NCBI RefSeq assembly: GCF_040215725.1 | Contig: NZ_CP157969.1 | Location: forward strand, 124,001 to 188,000 | DNA: 64,000 nucleotides | Origin: Rhizobium sp. ZPR4 | GTDB taxonomy: Bacteria > Pseudomonadota > Alphaproteobacteria > Rhizobiales > Rhizobiaceae | Direction of reading: 5' to 3' | In this document: positions 52,720 to 61,541 of the stretch, piece by piece | Layout of the letters: each line of letters opens with the position of its first letter | Numbering within the stretch: position 1 is the first letter of the stretch | Program-made: the position numbers and the translations under genes | Notes under the pieces: model-generated | What the model was told of the DNA's origin: nothing | The model's input: only the letters and a program-made list of their open reading frames with translations | Database searches by the model: none

Positions 52720-53092
52720 CCGCGGCTACGCCAGACTTGTGAACCAATACGCCGCTCCGGCTTGCCAGCCTCCACCAGCACGCAGCGCATCGCTCCGGCT
52801 CCGGTCGGCGCACGGTCCATTCCATCGATGAGCCACCTCCAGGCCCTGTGAAAATGGGCTTCGGCATTTCCGCCCGCGCTGAATTCCGCGCCGCCAATCA
52901 TCGCCGCGGCCATCGGCAGCGCGATCATTTGGATGCACCTAACGGTGGAATATCTCTACGTCAGGTATGATTAGTAATCTTATTGTCATATGACGATAGC
53001 GAAAAACTGATACGGCGTTGACAGGCGCTCCAGCCAACTATCCTATTCCGCTAAGCAACCCTATTCCGTTAAGTAACACACGGGGGAAATTG
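52720..53092. other. Intergenic region with a palindrome upstream of the LysM gene
   Basis: No supported gene. A minus-strand frame at 52683-52928 reads protein-like but overlaps the hydrolase end and has no ribosome site. GTCATATGAC at 52985-52994 is a perfect 10-bp palindrome in an AT-rich stretch, a possible operator for the next gene. Confidence 0.4.
53042..53077 (+). repeat. Tandem pair of 18-base units in the LysM gene leader
   Basis: CCTATTCCGCTAAGCAAC is followed at once by CCTATTCCGTTAAGTAAC, two changes in 18 bases. The pair ends 15 bases before the ATG of the LysM gene and probably arose by local duplication. Confidence 0.75.
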
Positions 53093-54220
53093 ATGATCGG
53101 CACACGATATCAGGTCAAGGCGGGCGATACGCTCTGGTCTATTGCCCACGAACATCTCGGCCACGGCGCACAATGGCCGCGTATCTGGCGCTATAACAAC
53201 CGCCGCGATGTCATTCGCGCCACCGGCCATGGAATTCCCGATCCGGATTTGATCCATGCCGGCAGCACAATTCTGATTCCCGTTCTGCCGGGTCAGCGCG
53301 AGCATGGCAGCAACGGCCGTCACCATACGCATCATACTTCGCAGCATCATAATCCCCCGACGTCCGCCACCACGCAGGCGTCGCATTCTCCCTCGCCGCA
53401 GCCGCTACGTACCGGCAACCCGGCTACGGAGCTGAAAAAGGAATTGCCGCACATCTATTCGCCGATCTCGATCAAGTACCGCTTGAACGATCTGACGATG
53501 CCCGTCATCGAGACCCCAACGGCGACGATCGAGTTCCGCATGACCGGCGATGTCGTCCTGATGACGGACAAGCGATACCCGGCAACCTATGTGAGCAACG
53601 GCGGACGGCTGGAGACACAGATCTCGCAGCAGGCCAACGTTGCCTTCGGCCAGCTCATCGGCGACACGCGCTTCATCTATGATTCGAAGAAAAAAGAAGT
53701 GACCGTGCGCTCCATGCTGGTCAGCCAGAGCACAACGCCGAACGCGGCAGCCACAGCAGTTGGCGTCGAGTTCAGCTCCAGCAGCCCGATCCCGAAGCTG
53801 CGCGCCGAGGTCCGCTTCCCCAAGCTGCAAGGCAGGATCGGCCCGTTCCACTATGTCGCCATGAGCGTAGCCTTCGTCATTCTGATCACGCCAAAGGCTC
53901 ACATTCCTCCGTCGGCACCCTCGCCCCAGGCCGTGCGTGACGCGGTGCGTATCCGCGAGCCCGAGGAAGGGACCAACTGGAGCCGTGTCATCGGTACTGG
54001 CCTGGTTATTGGCGCTGGCGTCATTGTCGTCGGGACCCTGGTCGAGGATTTCTTCTCCGGTGGCGTCGGCGTTGCCGATGATCCGGCCTCCTTTGCTGCC
54101 GCCGGCGCCTCGCTGACGCGCGGCCTGGCGATGCTTCGCGGTGCGGCCACCACAGCCCTGCCACGCGCAATGGTTCCGGCCGCCGTGCACGTCGGTGCCC
54201 GGGTCGGGTTGGCACATTGA
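53093..54220 (+). CDS. LysM-domain protein with predicted C-terminal membrane segments
   Basis: A 375-residue protein. An N-terminal LysM domain (residues 5-65: YQVKAGDTLWSIAHEHLGHGAQWPRIWRYNN, then IHAGSTILIPV) is followed by a His/Ser/Pro-rich linker at about 70-115. A beta-rich middle domain then follows (IEFRMTGDVVLMTDKRYPATYVS, FGQLIGDTRFIYDSKKKEVTVRSMLV). Hydrophobic segments FHYVAMSVAFVILI and VIGTGLVIGAGVIVVGTLV mark the C-terminal third. There is no signal peptide, so the LysM may act inside a delivery particle or in an unusual export route. The gene overlaps the next by four bases. Function is unknown; secreted toxin carriers have this type of architecture. Confidence 0.7.
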   Translation: MIGTRYQVKAGDTLWSIAHEHLGHGAQWPRIWRYNNRRDVIRATGHGIPDPDLIHAGSTILIPVLPGQREHGSNGRHHTHHTSQHHNPPTSATTQASHSPSPQPLRTGNPATELKKELPHIYSPISIKYRLNDLTMPVIETPTATIEFRMTGDVVLMTDKRYPATYVSNGGRLETQISQQANVAFGQLIGDTRFIYDSKKKEVTVRSMLVSQSTTPNAAATAVGVEFSSSSPIPKLRAEVRFPKLQGRIGPFHYVAMSVAFVILITPKAHIPPSAPSPQAVRDAVRIREPEEGTNWSRVIGTGLVIGAGVIVVGTLVEDFFSGGVGVADDPASFAAAGASLTRGLAMLRGAATTALPRAMVPAAVHVGARVGLAH

Positions 54221-55041
54221 TCGTCTCACGGCGCCTTCTACTTGGCGCAGCGGTGGTTCTGGCCGGGAGCGGTTCCTACCTTCTCGGCCGGTCGACACCG
54301 AAAGAGGATACCATTGCCGACCCTGATGCATATGCAGCCAAGCTTGGTCGGCAACAGGGTCTGACGATCGGCTTTGGCGATCCCTCGACCTTCTACGTGC
54401 CGCCCTATCTACCCGCCGATGCGCCAGTAGAGGGCGTCACGTTGAGCCCGGCCGACCGCACTGCCGTAAAGGACTCGCTGCACGGTATTGCCAAGGCTTT
54501 CGAAGCCTATCCGGAACAATGTCTCGGCCGGATCATCAAGGCGATCTTCATCGCTGGCAAGATCTTGATCGACGGCGCCGAGGCTGGCGGTACTTATGGG
54601 CTAGACTGGATATTCCTCGCCGCACCCTCCAACGTCTCGGCCGAGACGCGTCGGCTGACTGCAGAGCTTGGCGTGCACCACGAAACGAGTTCTTTCATCT
54701 GGCTGCGCAACGATGCCCTGCAGCGAGCTTTCACCGCGCTTGAGCCGGCTGACTGGCAATTTCAAAACAGTGCGACCGATCAGATCGCTCGTAATGGCCA
54801 GACCGCACCGCCGGTGGAAACCGGCTTTCTCTCCGCCTATGGCGCAACGACCTCAGAAAATGATTTCAACACCTATGCCGAAATCGCCTTTTCCGACCCG
54901 GGACACCTGACAAAGCTGGCCGAAAGTGTACCGGTCATTGCGAAAAAGCTCGCGCTGACACTCGATTCCTACATCGCCGTCGACGAACGATTGCGCGAGA
55001 CTTTCGCTCGAAACGGCCTGCTGAAAGCAGCCGGGCGATAG
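54217..55041 (+). CDS. Exported protein with possible zinc-peptidase motif
   Basis: A 274-residue protein, started by TTG at 54217 overlapping the LysM gene stop. The N-terminus (IVSRRLLLGAAVVLAGSGSYLLG) is a signal or anchor with a twin-arginine look. Motif-like stretches are AELGVHHETSSFIWLRN and, 60-70 residues later, DFNTYAEIAFSDP. A HHE...E pattern of this kind occurs in zincin-like peptidases, but the classic HExxH is absent, so the call is tentative. Overlap with the LysM gene shows that the two proteins function together. Confidence 0.6.
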   Translation: MIVSRRLLLGAAVVLAGSGSYLLGRSTPKEDTIADPDAYAAKLGRQQGLTIGFGDPSTFYVPPYLPADAPVEGVTLSPADRTAVKDSLHGIAKAFEAYPEQCLGRIIKAIFIAGKILIDGAEAGGTYGLDWIFLAAPSNVSAETRRLTAELGVHHETSSFIWLRNDALQRAFTALEPADWQFQNSATDQIARNGQTAPPVETGFLSAYGATTSENDFNTYAEIAFSDPGHLTKLAESVPVIAKKLALTLDSYIAVDERLRETFARNGLLKAAGR

Positions 55042-55157
55042 ACCGGCCGATCGCCTCACTGCTATCTCGACGAAGAGCCGGTCGAAGCTGCACCAGGATT
55101 GCAGCACTTGGCGCGGCATCGACCTGTTATCACTCCACCTGGAAATCGTGCCGTCGT

Positions 55158-55583
55158 TTACTGCTGTGCAGGTGCGGTTTTCTGAATCTTGTCCTGGACT
55201 TTCTTGACGAGTGCAGGGTCTTTCTTTGCCGCTGTTAGAATTGCGTTGTATTCGTCTACCGACATCCCCGGAGAGGTCTGAACAGCCTGCACCATCTGCT
55301 TGCTTGCCTCGGTCTGCAGCTGTTGCTTCGCCGTCGGATCCTGTGTTGCGCCGATCTTGGCCGAATATTCCTGCCTGATCTTGTCCACCTGGAGATAAGC
55401 GACCGCAAAAGCCTCTATTTTCTGATCGCTGACTGTAGCAGCGGTAGCAGTGCTATCGGGCTGCTGCGCTTGGGCAGGTTGCTGCTCTTGTGTTGCTTGC
55501 TGTGCGAACGCTTGATTGCTGAGAACCATCAAGCTCAAGACTGCAGCGGTCAACGATGCAGCGGGGATATGACGAATAATCAT
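55158..55583 (-). CDS. Exported DUF4168-type protein
   Basis: A 141-residue protein. A signal peptide (SLTAAVLSLMVLSNQAFAQ) leads to a Gln-rich linker (about residues 30-45) and a helical DUF4168-like domain (IEAFAVAYLQVDKIRQEYSAKI, MVQAVQTSPGMSVDEYNAILTAAKKDPALVKKV). Function is not known. It is convergent with the exported-protein island and divergent from the epimerase gene. AGAGGAATTGAG before the ATG gives a good start. Confidence 0.8.
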   Translation of the reverse strand: MIIRHIPAASLTAAVLSLMVLSNQAFAQQATQEQQPAQAQQPDSTATAATVSDQKIEAFAVAYLQVDKIRQEYSAKIGATQDPTAKQQLQTEASKQMVQAVQTSPGMSVDEYNAILTAAKKDPALVKKVQDKIQKTAPAQQ

Positions 55584-56014
55584 CTCAATTCCTCTTTAGT
55601 CGTGCGGGGGGAACACCTCTTTGACGGCGTAGAGCGAAGGATGGCATATCGTATAGATTTAGCCGGCGGTTAGGGTTGAGGAACGATCCGGCGGCAATGT
55701 GGCCGTCAAACGTTTTCTGTGAGGCAATTGCGCGGCGATCCCCTGGCCATAGAGCGGCAGCTTTATGGCGATCACTGTCGGGATTCAATCCTACGCCGAA
55801 GTTTGGAAAGAACTCCGGATTGACCTCGTGGCCCGAACCGCTATTCCGCTGGTTTCCCGCAGGCCATGACCCGGGATAAGTGGAATCTGCTCCGGCGGCT
55901 TAAATAATGTGCGGATTTATAAAACAGTATTGATACAACCTATACGACGATGTTATTGCCGTCCGCACCTTCCCTATAGCGAACGATAACTTGTCCAGCA
56001 CCAATCAAACGGCG
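55584..56014. other. Divergent intergenic region, no gene seen
   Basis: These 431 bases separate the DUF4168 gene (-) and the epimerase gene (+). No frame has both a ribosome site and recognisable protein. The right third (from about 55905) is AT-rich and probably carries the epimerase promoter. Confidence 0.4.
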
Positions 56015-57163
56015 ATGAAGAACTACGCATCTCTCCTTCACTTCAAAAGCTACTTCATCGAGATTGTCTTACCGACCTGGATCTCATCCGCTTTCGACGA
56101 TGCCACCGGCCAATTCATGGAAGGCTTGCAGATCGATGGCTCCGCAGATCCGAGCGGCATCGTCCGCACGAGAACGGCGGCGCGCGTGATCTACGTCTTC
56201 GCACACGCCAGTGCGCTTGGCGTTGCCCCGCAAGGATCGCTACAGAAAGCCGAGCGCGCCTTTGCCAATCTCTCCGCAACTTCGCGCATTGGCTCGCAAA
56301 AACAAGGGTTTCCAAGGAGCATTAGCTACACGACCGGTGCCGTTGTTGATTCCGAGCGCGACCTCTATGATCATGCATGCGTCCTTCTAGCGCTAACCTG
56401 GCTCGCTCAGGCGACCGGCAAGGCAACGTACCGCAATCAGATCGACGATACGATCACGGCGATGGACGCTATGTTGACGGCCCCGCACGGCGGCTGGGCG
56501 GAAGACAGCCTCGGCAGCATCCCCCGTCGGCAGAACCCCCATATGCACTGTTTCGAATCATTTCTCGCCTTGGCGGAAGCTTACGCCGCTCCCGCACATA
56601 TCGCCCGCGCCAGCGAACTTTATGGGCTATTCCGATCCCGCTTTTTCGACGAGGCCACAAACACACTTCGCGAGTATTTCGGGCCTGCGTGGGAGATCGG
56701 CGATATATATGGATCAGAACGAATAGAGCCGGGCCATATGGCCGAATGGGTTTGGCTGATTGGCCGCTATGTGAAGTGGTCAGGAAGGGACCTCAGCTCG
56801 TTGACAGCCAAGATACTGGACAACACCCTCTCGGTTGGCAGGCATGCAGGTACGCCCTTCCTGATCGACGAAACCAGTGTTGACGGCATTCCAACAAAGC
56901 AAAGTCGCCGTCTATGGCCGCAAGCTGAGCTGATAAAGGCATACATAACGCAAGCACGGCTGACCGGGAATTCGGACTACCTTGAACGTGCAGAGCAACT
57001 GACAGCAGCCCTATTGGAAACCTATCTTGCACACACCCCCAGAGGAACTTGGCGCGACTGCTTTGACCTTAGCGGGCGCTCGATCGCAACCTCTATACCT
57101 GCAAGTTCTCTTTATCACTTGTGGACGGTCGTCTCCGAACTGATCCACTTGGACGGACGATAA
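56015..57163 (+). CDS. AGE-family sugar epimerase/isomerase
   Basis: A 382-residue (alpha/alpha)6-barrel protein of the N-acylglucosamine 2-epimerase family, which interconverts sugars such as mannose/fructose or glucose/mannose. TRTAARVIYVFAHASALG, DLYDHACVLLALTWLAQATG, RRQNPHMHCFESFLALAEAY (with the conserved HMH...E) and RLWPQAELIKAYI carry the catalytic His and Glu/Arg residues. ATG 56015 gives the best fit; TTG 55991 is an alternative, and neither has a strong ribosome site. Its substrate may be linked to the uronate genes to its right, but it is a separate transcription unit. Confidence 0.88.
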   Translation: MKNYASLLHFKSYFIEIVLPTWISSAFDDATGQFMEGLQIDGSADPSGIVRTRTAARVIYVFAHASALGVAPQGSLQKAERAFANLSATSRIGSQKQGFPRSISYTTGAVVDSERDLYDHACVLLALTWLAQATGKATYRNQIDDTITAMDAMLTAPHGGWAEDSLGSIPRRQNPHMHCFESFLALAEAYAAPAHIARASELYGLFRSRFFDEATNTLREYFGPAWEIGDIYGSERIEPGHMAEWVWLIGRYVKWSGRDLSSLTAKILDNTLSVGRHAGTPFLIDETSVDGIPTKQSRRLWPQAELIKAYITQARLTGNSDYLERAEQLTAALLETYLAHTPRGTWRDCFDLSGRSIATSIPASSLYHLWTVVSELIHLDGR

Positions 57164-57417
57164 ACATCGAGATCCGTTTCAGCGCGAACTTCTTCCGAAG
57201 TCGGCAACGACCGCCGATGCGATAGAGTAACAATCGATTCCGACAGCCGGGAATGTCAAAAACGGCTTTTCGCCATGACTGCGACTGACCGAGGTTGGCG
57301 CAAATCCGCCCGGAAGTGGTCTGCCGAACGAAACAGGAGCACATGAGACATGGCGAGAAGACAATCATCTGGGAGTCGGGCGGGTTAGCTTTACCGGACG
57401 ACCCGAATTTATAGCGA

Positions 57418-57449
57418 CAGCCATCCCGCATACAAAGGCGGAATGGCTG
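57418..57449. terminator. Hairpin between convergent epimerase and lactonase genes
   Basis: CAGCCATCCCGC and GCGGAATGGCTG pair with one mismatch around an 8-base loop, 16 bases past the lactonase stop. On the + side a T-rich stretch (TTGTTTCTTTT) follows, so it may end both transcripts. The rest of the 302-base gap 57164-57465 shows no gene. Confidence 0.55.
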
Positions 57450-57465
57450 TGATCCTTGTTTCTTT

Positions 57466-58638
57466 TCAAGGAAGAGTGACGATCTCGATCCAGTTCGCGC
57501 CGGCGTCGACAGGATAACGATCGATCGGCGTGAGCGCGCCGTTCGCCTGGTCGATAGCATAGACGGTGATCTTGTCGGATTTCTCCCCGGTCGCGATCAG
57601 GAAGCGGCCCGACGGATCGATGCGGATACCGCGCGGCTGTTTCTCGGTCGGATAATTGGTGACATAGGTGAGGTTTCCGCTTCCGTCCCCGACATGGAAG
57701 AGCGCGATCTTGCTGGTGGTTCGCTCCGTCGTATAGAGGAATTTGCCGTTCGGGGCGATGCCGATGTCGGCGGCCCAGACCTTCGGCTTGCCGTCATCGA
57801 CAGGTACGGCTGCCGGCGTCGTGGCGTTGAACGGCGGCGGAGGCGGCGGGGCAATGCCCGGAGACAGCCCGGCATCGTCCGGAACGGATGCGACGCTTTC
57901 GATTTCGGTGAGTACCCCCTTCGCCGGATCGAGGCTGTAGTGAATGACGTGGCCGGTCAGTTCGGTGACGACATAGACCGATTTGCCGTCCGGAGAGAAA
58001 ATGATATGGCGCGGCCCGAAGCCGGGTTTGGTGGCAATCTCAGGCGGATTGTTCGGCTCCAGCATGCCGGTCTGCGGATTGAGCACGAACTGCAGCACGA
58101 CGTCGGAGCCGAGATTGGTCGCAAAGACATATTTGCCTGTGGGGTCGCTGACGACCGAATGAGCATTGCGGCCGGTCAGGATCATCTGGCGAGTGCCGTC
58201 CGTCACGCGGCCATCCGGATCGATCGGCAGGACCGCGATCTTGTTTCCGCCATAGGAGGAGGTAAAAAGCAGGCGTCCGGAGGGATCCGTCGATACATAG
58301 GGCATGCTGTCGGGCAAGGCCGCGACCGCACCCTGTGTCAGATTTCCTGTTGCAGGATCGATCGATAGCGTTAGCACCCGGTAAGGCTGCGAGCGCACGA
58401 CGACATAAAGATGCTTCTTGTCGGGGCCGACGGTCATCGGCATGACCATCTTGCCCGCATCGAAGGTCGCCGCTGGCGTCAGGGTGCCGGCCTTCTCGTC
58501 CATGCTGTAGCTGTCGATCTTTCCGTCCGTCGCCGCGGAGACATAGACGAATGTCCTGGCAAACGCGACGTCCGCCGCGGCAAGCATTGCCGAGACGGCG
58601 ATGACCGAGCCAAAAATTCCAGATGGTAATCTAACCAC
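57466..58638 (-). CDS. Exported beta-propeller lactonase (6-phosphogluconolactonase/YbhE-like)
   Basis: A 390-residue protein. A signal peptide (SVIAVSAMLAAADVAFA) is followed by a seven-bladed propeller with repeated DPxGKxVFxxN-type units (VSDPTGKYVFATNLGSD, FSPDGKSVYVVTELTG, IAPNGKFLYTTERTTS, IDPSGRFLIATGEKSD). A proline run (PPPPPPF) marks an insert loop. Relatives open sugar lactones. The export signal fits a periplasmic lactonase, which would convert an aldonolactone or aldarolactone to the acid taken up by the cell. GTG 58638 follows GGGAGGAGG. It is last in the uronate-type operon. Confidence 0.85.
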   Translation of the reverse strand: MVRLPSGIFGSVIAVSAMLAAADVAFARTFVYVSAATDGKIDSYSMDEKAGTLTPAATFDAGKMVMPMTVGPDKKHLYVVVRSQPYRVLTLSIDPATGNLTQGAVAALPDSMPYVSTDPSGRLLFTSSYGGNKIAVLPIDPDGRVTDGTRQMILTGRNAHSVVSDPTGKYVFATNLGSDVVLQFVLNPQTGMLEPNNPPEIATKPGFGPRHIIFSPDGKSVYVVTELTGHVIHYSLDPAKGVLTEIESVASVPDDAGLSPGIAPPPPPPFNATTPAAVPVDDGKPKVWAADIGIAPNGKFLYTTERTTSKIALFHVGDGSGNLTYVTNYPTEKQPRGIRIDPSGRFLIATGEKSDKITVYAIDQANGALTPIDRYPVDAGANWIEIVTLP

Positions 58639-58710
58639 GAGTGTCCTCCTCCCACAAAAGAGCGATCGTCGGCATTGCCGACGATCATTTGCATCCGTTT
58701 GGCTACCGCT

Positions 58711-59628
<918 letters not shown>

Positions 59629-59657
59629 CTATTATCGATTGGTATGGGCAATGGGTC

Positions 59658-60632
59658 TCAGGCGCCTTCGAGCGACTGAACGAGGGCCGCGATGTAGCCA
59701 TAGCAGAAGGCGAAGGCGACGCCGGTCGGGTCCCGGCCGCTGATGGTCGGCACATGATCGGGCATCAGCATGTATTGATAGCCGACTTCCTTGTAGACCT
59801 TCACGGAACGGACCATATCCATGTCGCCCTCGTCCGGGAAAGTCTCCATGAAGGAGAGCTTGCCGCCGCGAATGTTGCGGAAATGGACGTTGAAAAGCTT
59901 ACCGCGCGTGCCGAACCAACGGATGATGTCGTCGATTTCCTCACGCGGATTGTCTAGCATCTCGCCGACCGATCCCTGGCAGAAGTTTAGCCCGTGATAG
60001 GGGCTTTCGCGCATCAGCACGAATTTCTTCAGGCCTTCGACGGAGCCGAGCACGCGCGTGACACCGCGATAACCCGGCGGCGTATAGGGATCGTGCGGAT
60101 GGCAGGCGAGACGGACGCGATTGCTCTCCGCCACGGGCACGACGCGCTCCAGGAAATAGTCGATCCGCTCCCAGTTCTCATCTTCCGACAAGACGCCGGC
60201 GAGGCCAGGGGCCGCCTGGTGGTCCGCCTTATCCCAGCGGAAGCTCGCATTCATCGAACCGCCGCGTCCTCGTTCTTCCGGCGTGCGCGGAATGCCGATG
60301 AGGTTGAGATTGTATTTTGCTGCGGGAATGCCGACAGCCGCCACATCTTCGATGAGCTTGCAAACCGCATCGATCTGGCGATCACGATCCGGTCCGGCAA
60401 GCAGAATATCAGGATAGGATGCCTTTTCGATCGGCTGAGACGGCAAGGGAAGCTGGATCATATCCAGAATCAGCCCGAAACTCTCGACCTTGTCGCGGAG
60501 GCGCTCAAGATCGGACAGCGTCCAGCTCTCCGGTTTTCCCGGCGGGTCCGCACATATATGCTTCAGCCCCAATTGCGCGAAAACGCGATAATCGTCGTCG
60601 TCGCGCGCCTCGACCTGCGTTCCTACATACAC
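59658..60632 (-). CDS. Mannonate-dehydratase-like protein (UxuA family)
   Basis: A 324-residue TIM-barrel protein of the UxuA family. Key blocks are RLACHPHDPYTPPGYRG, GLNFCQGSVGEML, FNVHFRNIRGGKLSFMETFPDEGDMDM and YMLMPDHVPTISG, which hold the conserved Cys, His and Asp metal and catalytic residues. UxuA dehydrates D-mannonate to 2-keto-3-deoxy-gluconate; with KdgD next to it, a related uronic or aldaric acid is also possible. GTG 60632 follows GGGAGAG. It is the first gene of the leftward operon, preceded by CATAATATGA. Confidence 0.82.
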   Translation of the reverse strand: MYVGTQVEARDDDDYRVFAQLGLKHICADPPGKPESWTLSDLERLRDKVESFGLILDMIQLPLPSQPIEKASYPDILLAGPDRDRQIDAVCKLIEDVAAVGIPAAKYNLNLIGIPRTPEERGRGGSMNASFRWDKADHQAAPGLAGVLSEDENWERIDYFLERVVPVAESNRVRLACHPHDPYTPPGYRGVTRVLGSVEGLKKFVLMRESPYHGLNFCQGSVGEMLDNPREEIDDIIRWFGTRGKLFNVHFRNIRGGKLSFMETFPDEGDMDMVRSVKVYKEVGYQYMLMPDHVPTISGRDPTGVAFAFCYGYIAALVQSLEGA

Positions 60633-60662
60633 CGAGCGTCTCTCCCATGAGATTGATCTATA

Positions 60663-60680
60663 TCATATGACATAATATGA
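60663..60680. promoter_or_regulatory. Putative GntR operator, site 1
   Basis: TCATATGA at 60663-60670 directly precedes CATAATATGA at 60671-60680. The second is identical to 10 bases of the TCATAATATGA dyad at 61481-61491. It lies 31 bases upstream of the UxuA-like gene. Confidence 0.5.
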
Positions 60681-60700
60681 ATTTTATGAAGTGTCGAGAA

Positions 60701-61411
60701 CTATTGCTGCTCCGCGAGCATGCGATAACGGCGCTGGCTCGCCAGCATATGTGCCCGCATCGCCTGGCGCGCTCGCTCCGGGTCCTGGTCCGCGATCGCA
60801 GCCAGAATTTCCGCATGCTCGGCATGCACCTTCTCCAGATAGGCGCGATCATTCGCTTCAGGCAATGTCGGAAACTGTCCGCGCGGGATGGTTCGGGCGC
60901 CGAAATGCCGGAGTACATCGACATAGAAGCGGTTGTTCGTGGCCGCCGCGATCGCCATGTGGAATTCATAATCCGCTTCGACGGTCGATAGTCCCTGCTC
61001 GATCAGCAATGCCATCTTGCGGTTGGCGGCAGCAATTGCCGCCTCCTGTTCGGCCGTCCGGCGATAGGCGGCGATTGCAGCCGCCTCGCCTTCCGCAGCC
61101 ATGCGGAATTCGAGCAATTCCAGTGTCTCGGGGATGCTTTTGACCTCGATGGGCGTCAATAGCAGACCGGATCGTGCCGACGTTTGGGAAACGAATACGC
61201 CCTTGCCTTGAACGGGCTGGACAAGGCCTGCAGCACGAAGGTCCGCGATCGCCTCGCGCACCACAGTCCGGCTGACATCGAAGGCCGCTTCGAGCTGCGG
61301 CTCCGTCGGAAGCTGGTCGCCCGCCTGAAGCTTGCCAGTTTCGATCTGCATACGCAGTTCATCGATGACCCTTTGTGCCAGCCTTTGCCTCGCCCGGGCA
61401 TTTGTCGCCAT
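60701..61411 (-). CDS. GntR-family (FadR/FCD) transcriptional regulator
   Basis: A 236-residue regulator with winged helix-turn-helix at about 10-75 (IETGKLQAGDQLPTEPQLEAAFDVSRTVVREAIADLRAAGLVQPVQGKGVFV) and an FCD domain (LELLEFRMAAEGEAAAIAAYRR, DYEFHMAIAAATNNRFYV, HAEHAEILAAIADQDPERARQAMRAHM). Such regulators sense uronates or their breakdown products in many proteobacteria. ATG 61411 has a GGGGG about seven bases upstream. It sits between the UxuA-like operon and the divergent transporter, both of which carry a matching dyad in their promoters. Confidence 0.92.
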   Translation of the reverse strand: MATNARARQRLAQRVIDELRMQIETGKLQAGDQLPTEPQLEAAFDVSRTVVREAIADLRAAGLVQPVQGKGVFVSQTSARSGLLLTPIEVKSIPETLELLEFRMAAEGEAAAIAAYRRTAEQEAAIAAANRKMALLIEQGLSTVEADYEFHMAIAAATNNRFYVDVLRHFGARTIPRGQFPTLPEANDRAYLEKVHAEHAEILAAIADQDPERARQAMRAHMLASQRRYRMLAEQQ

Positions 61412-61480
61412 TCTTGGTCCCCCGTTCATTTTCATCAAGCCATCGGCATGGCCTTGCAAACCATGCCGATCTTCGGTAAA

Positions 61481-61491
61481 TCATAATATGA
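61481..61491. promoter_or_regulatory. Putative GntR operator, site 2
   Basis: TCATA-A-TATGA is a perfect dyad about 50 bases upstream of the family-5 binding-protein gene and about 70 bases upstream of the divergent GntR gene. It matches the site before the UxuA-like gene. Confidence 0.5.
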
Positions 61492-61541
61492 CATGCGGAT
61501 AACATCATACGTATTATATACTATTCGAGGGAGGAAGCATA

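Noticed and set aside
52683..52928. 81-codon minus-strand frame after the alpha/beta hydrolase
   Set aside because: Reads somewhat protein-like but has no ribosome site, overlaps the hydrolase stop and shows no recognisable family.
47864..55041. A complete type VI secretion locus
   Set aside because: No Tss, Hcp, VgrG, PAAR or ClpV gene is present; only an amidase resembling an effector was found.
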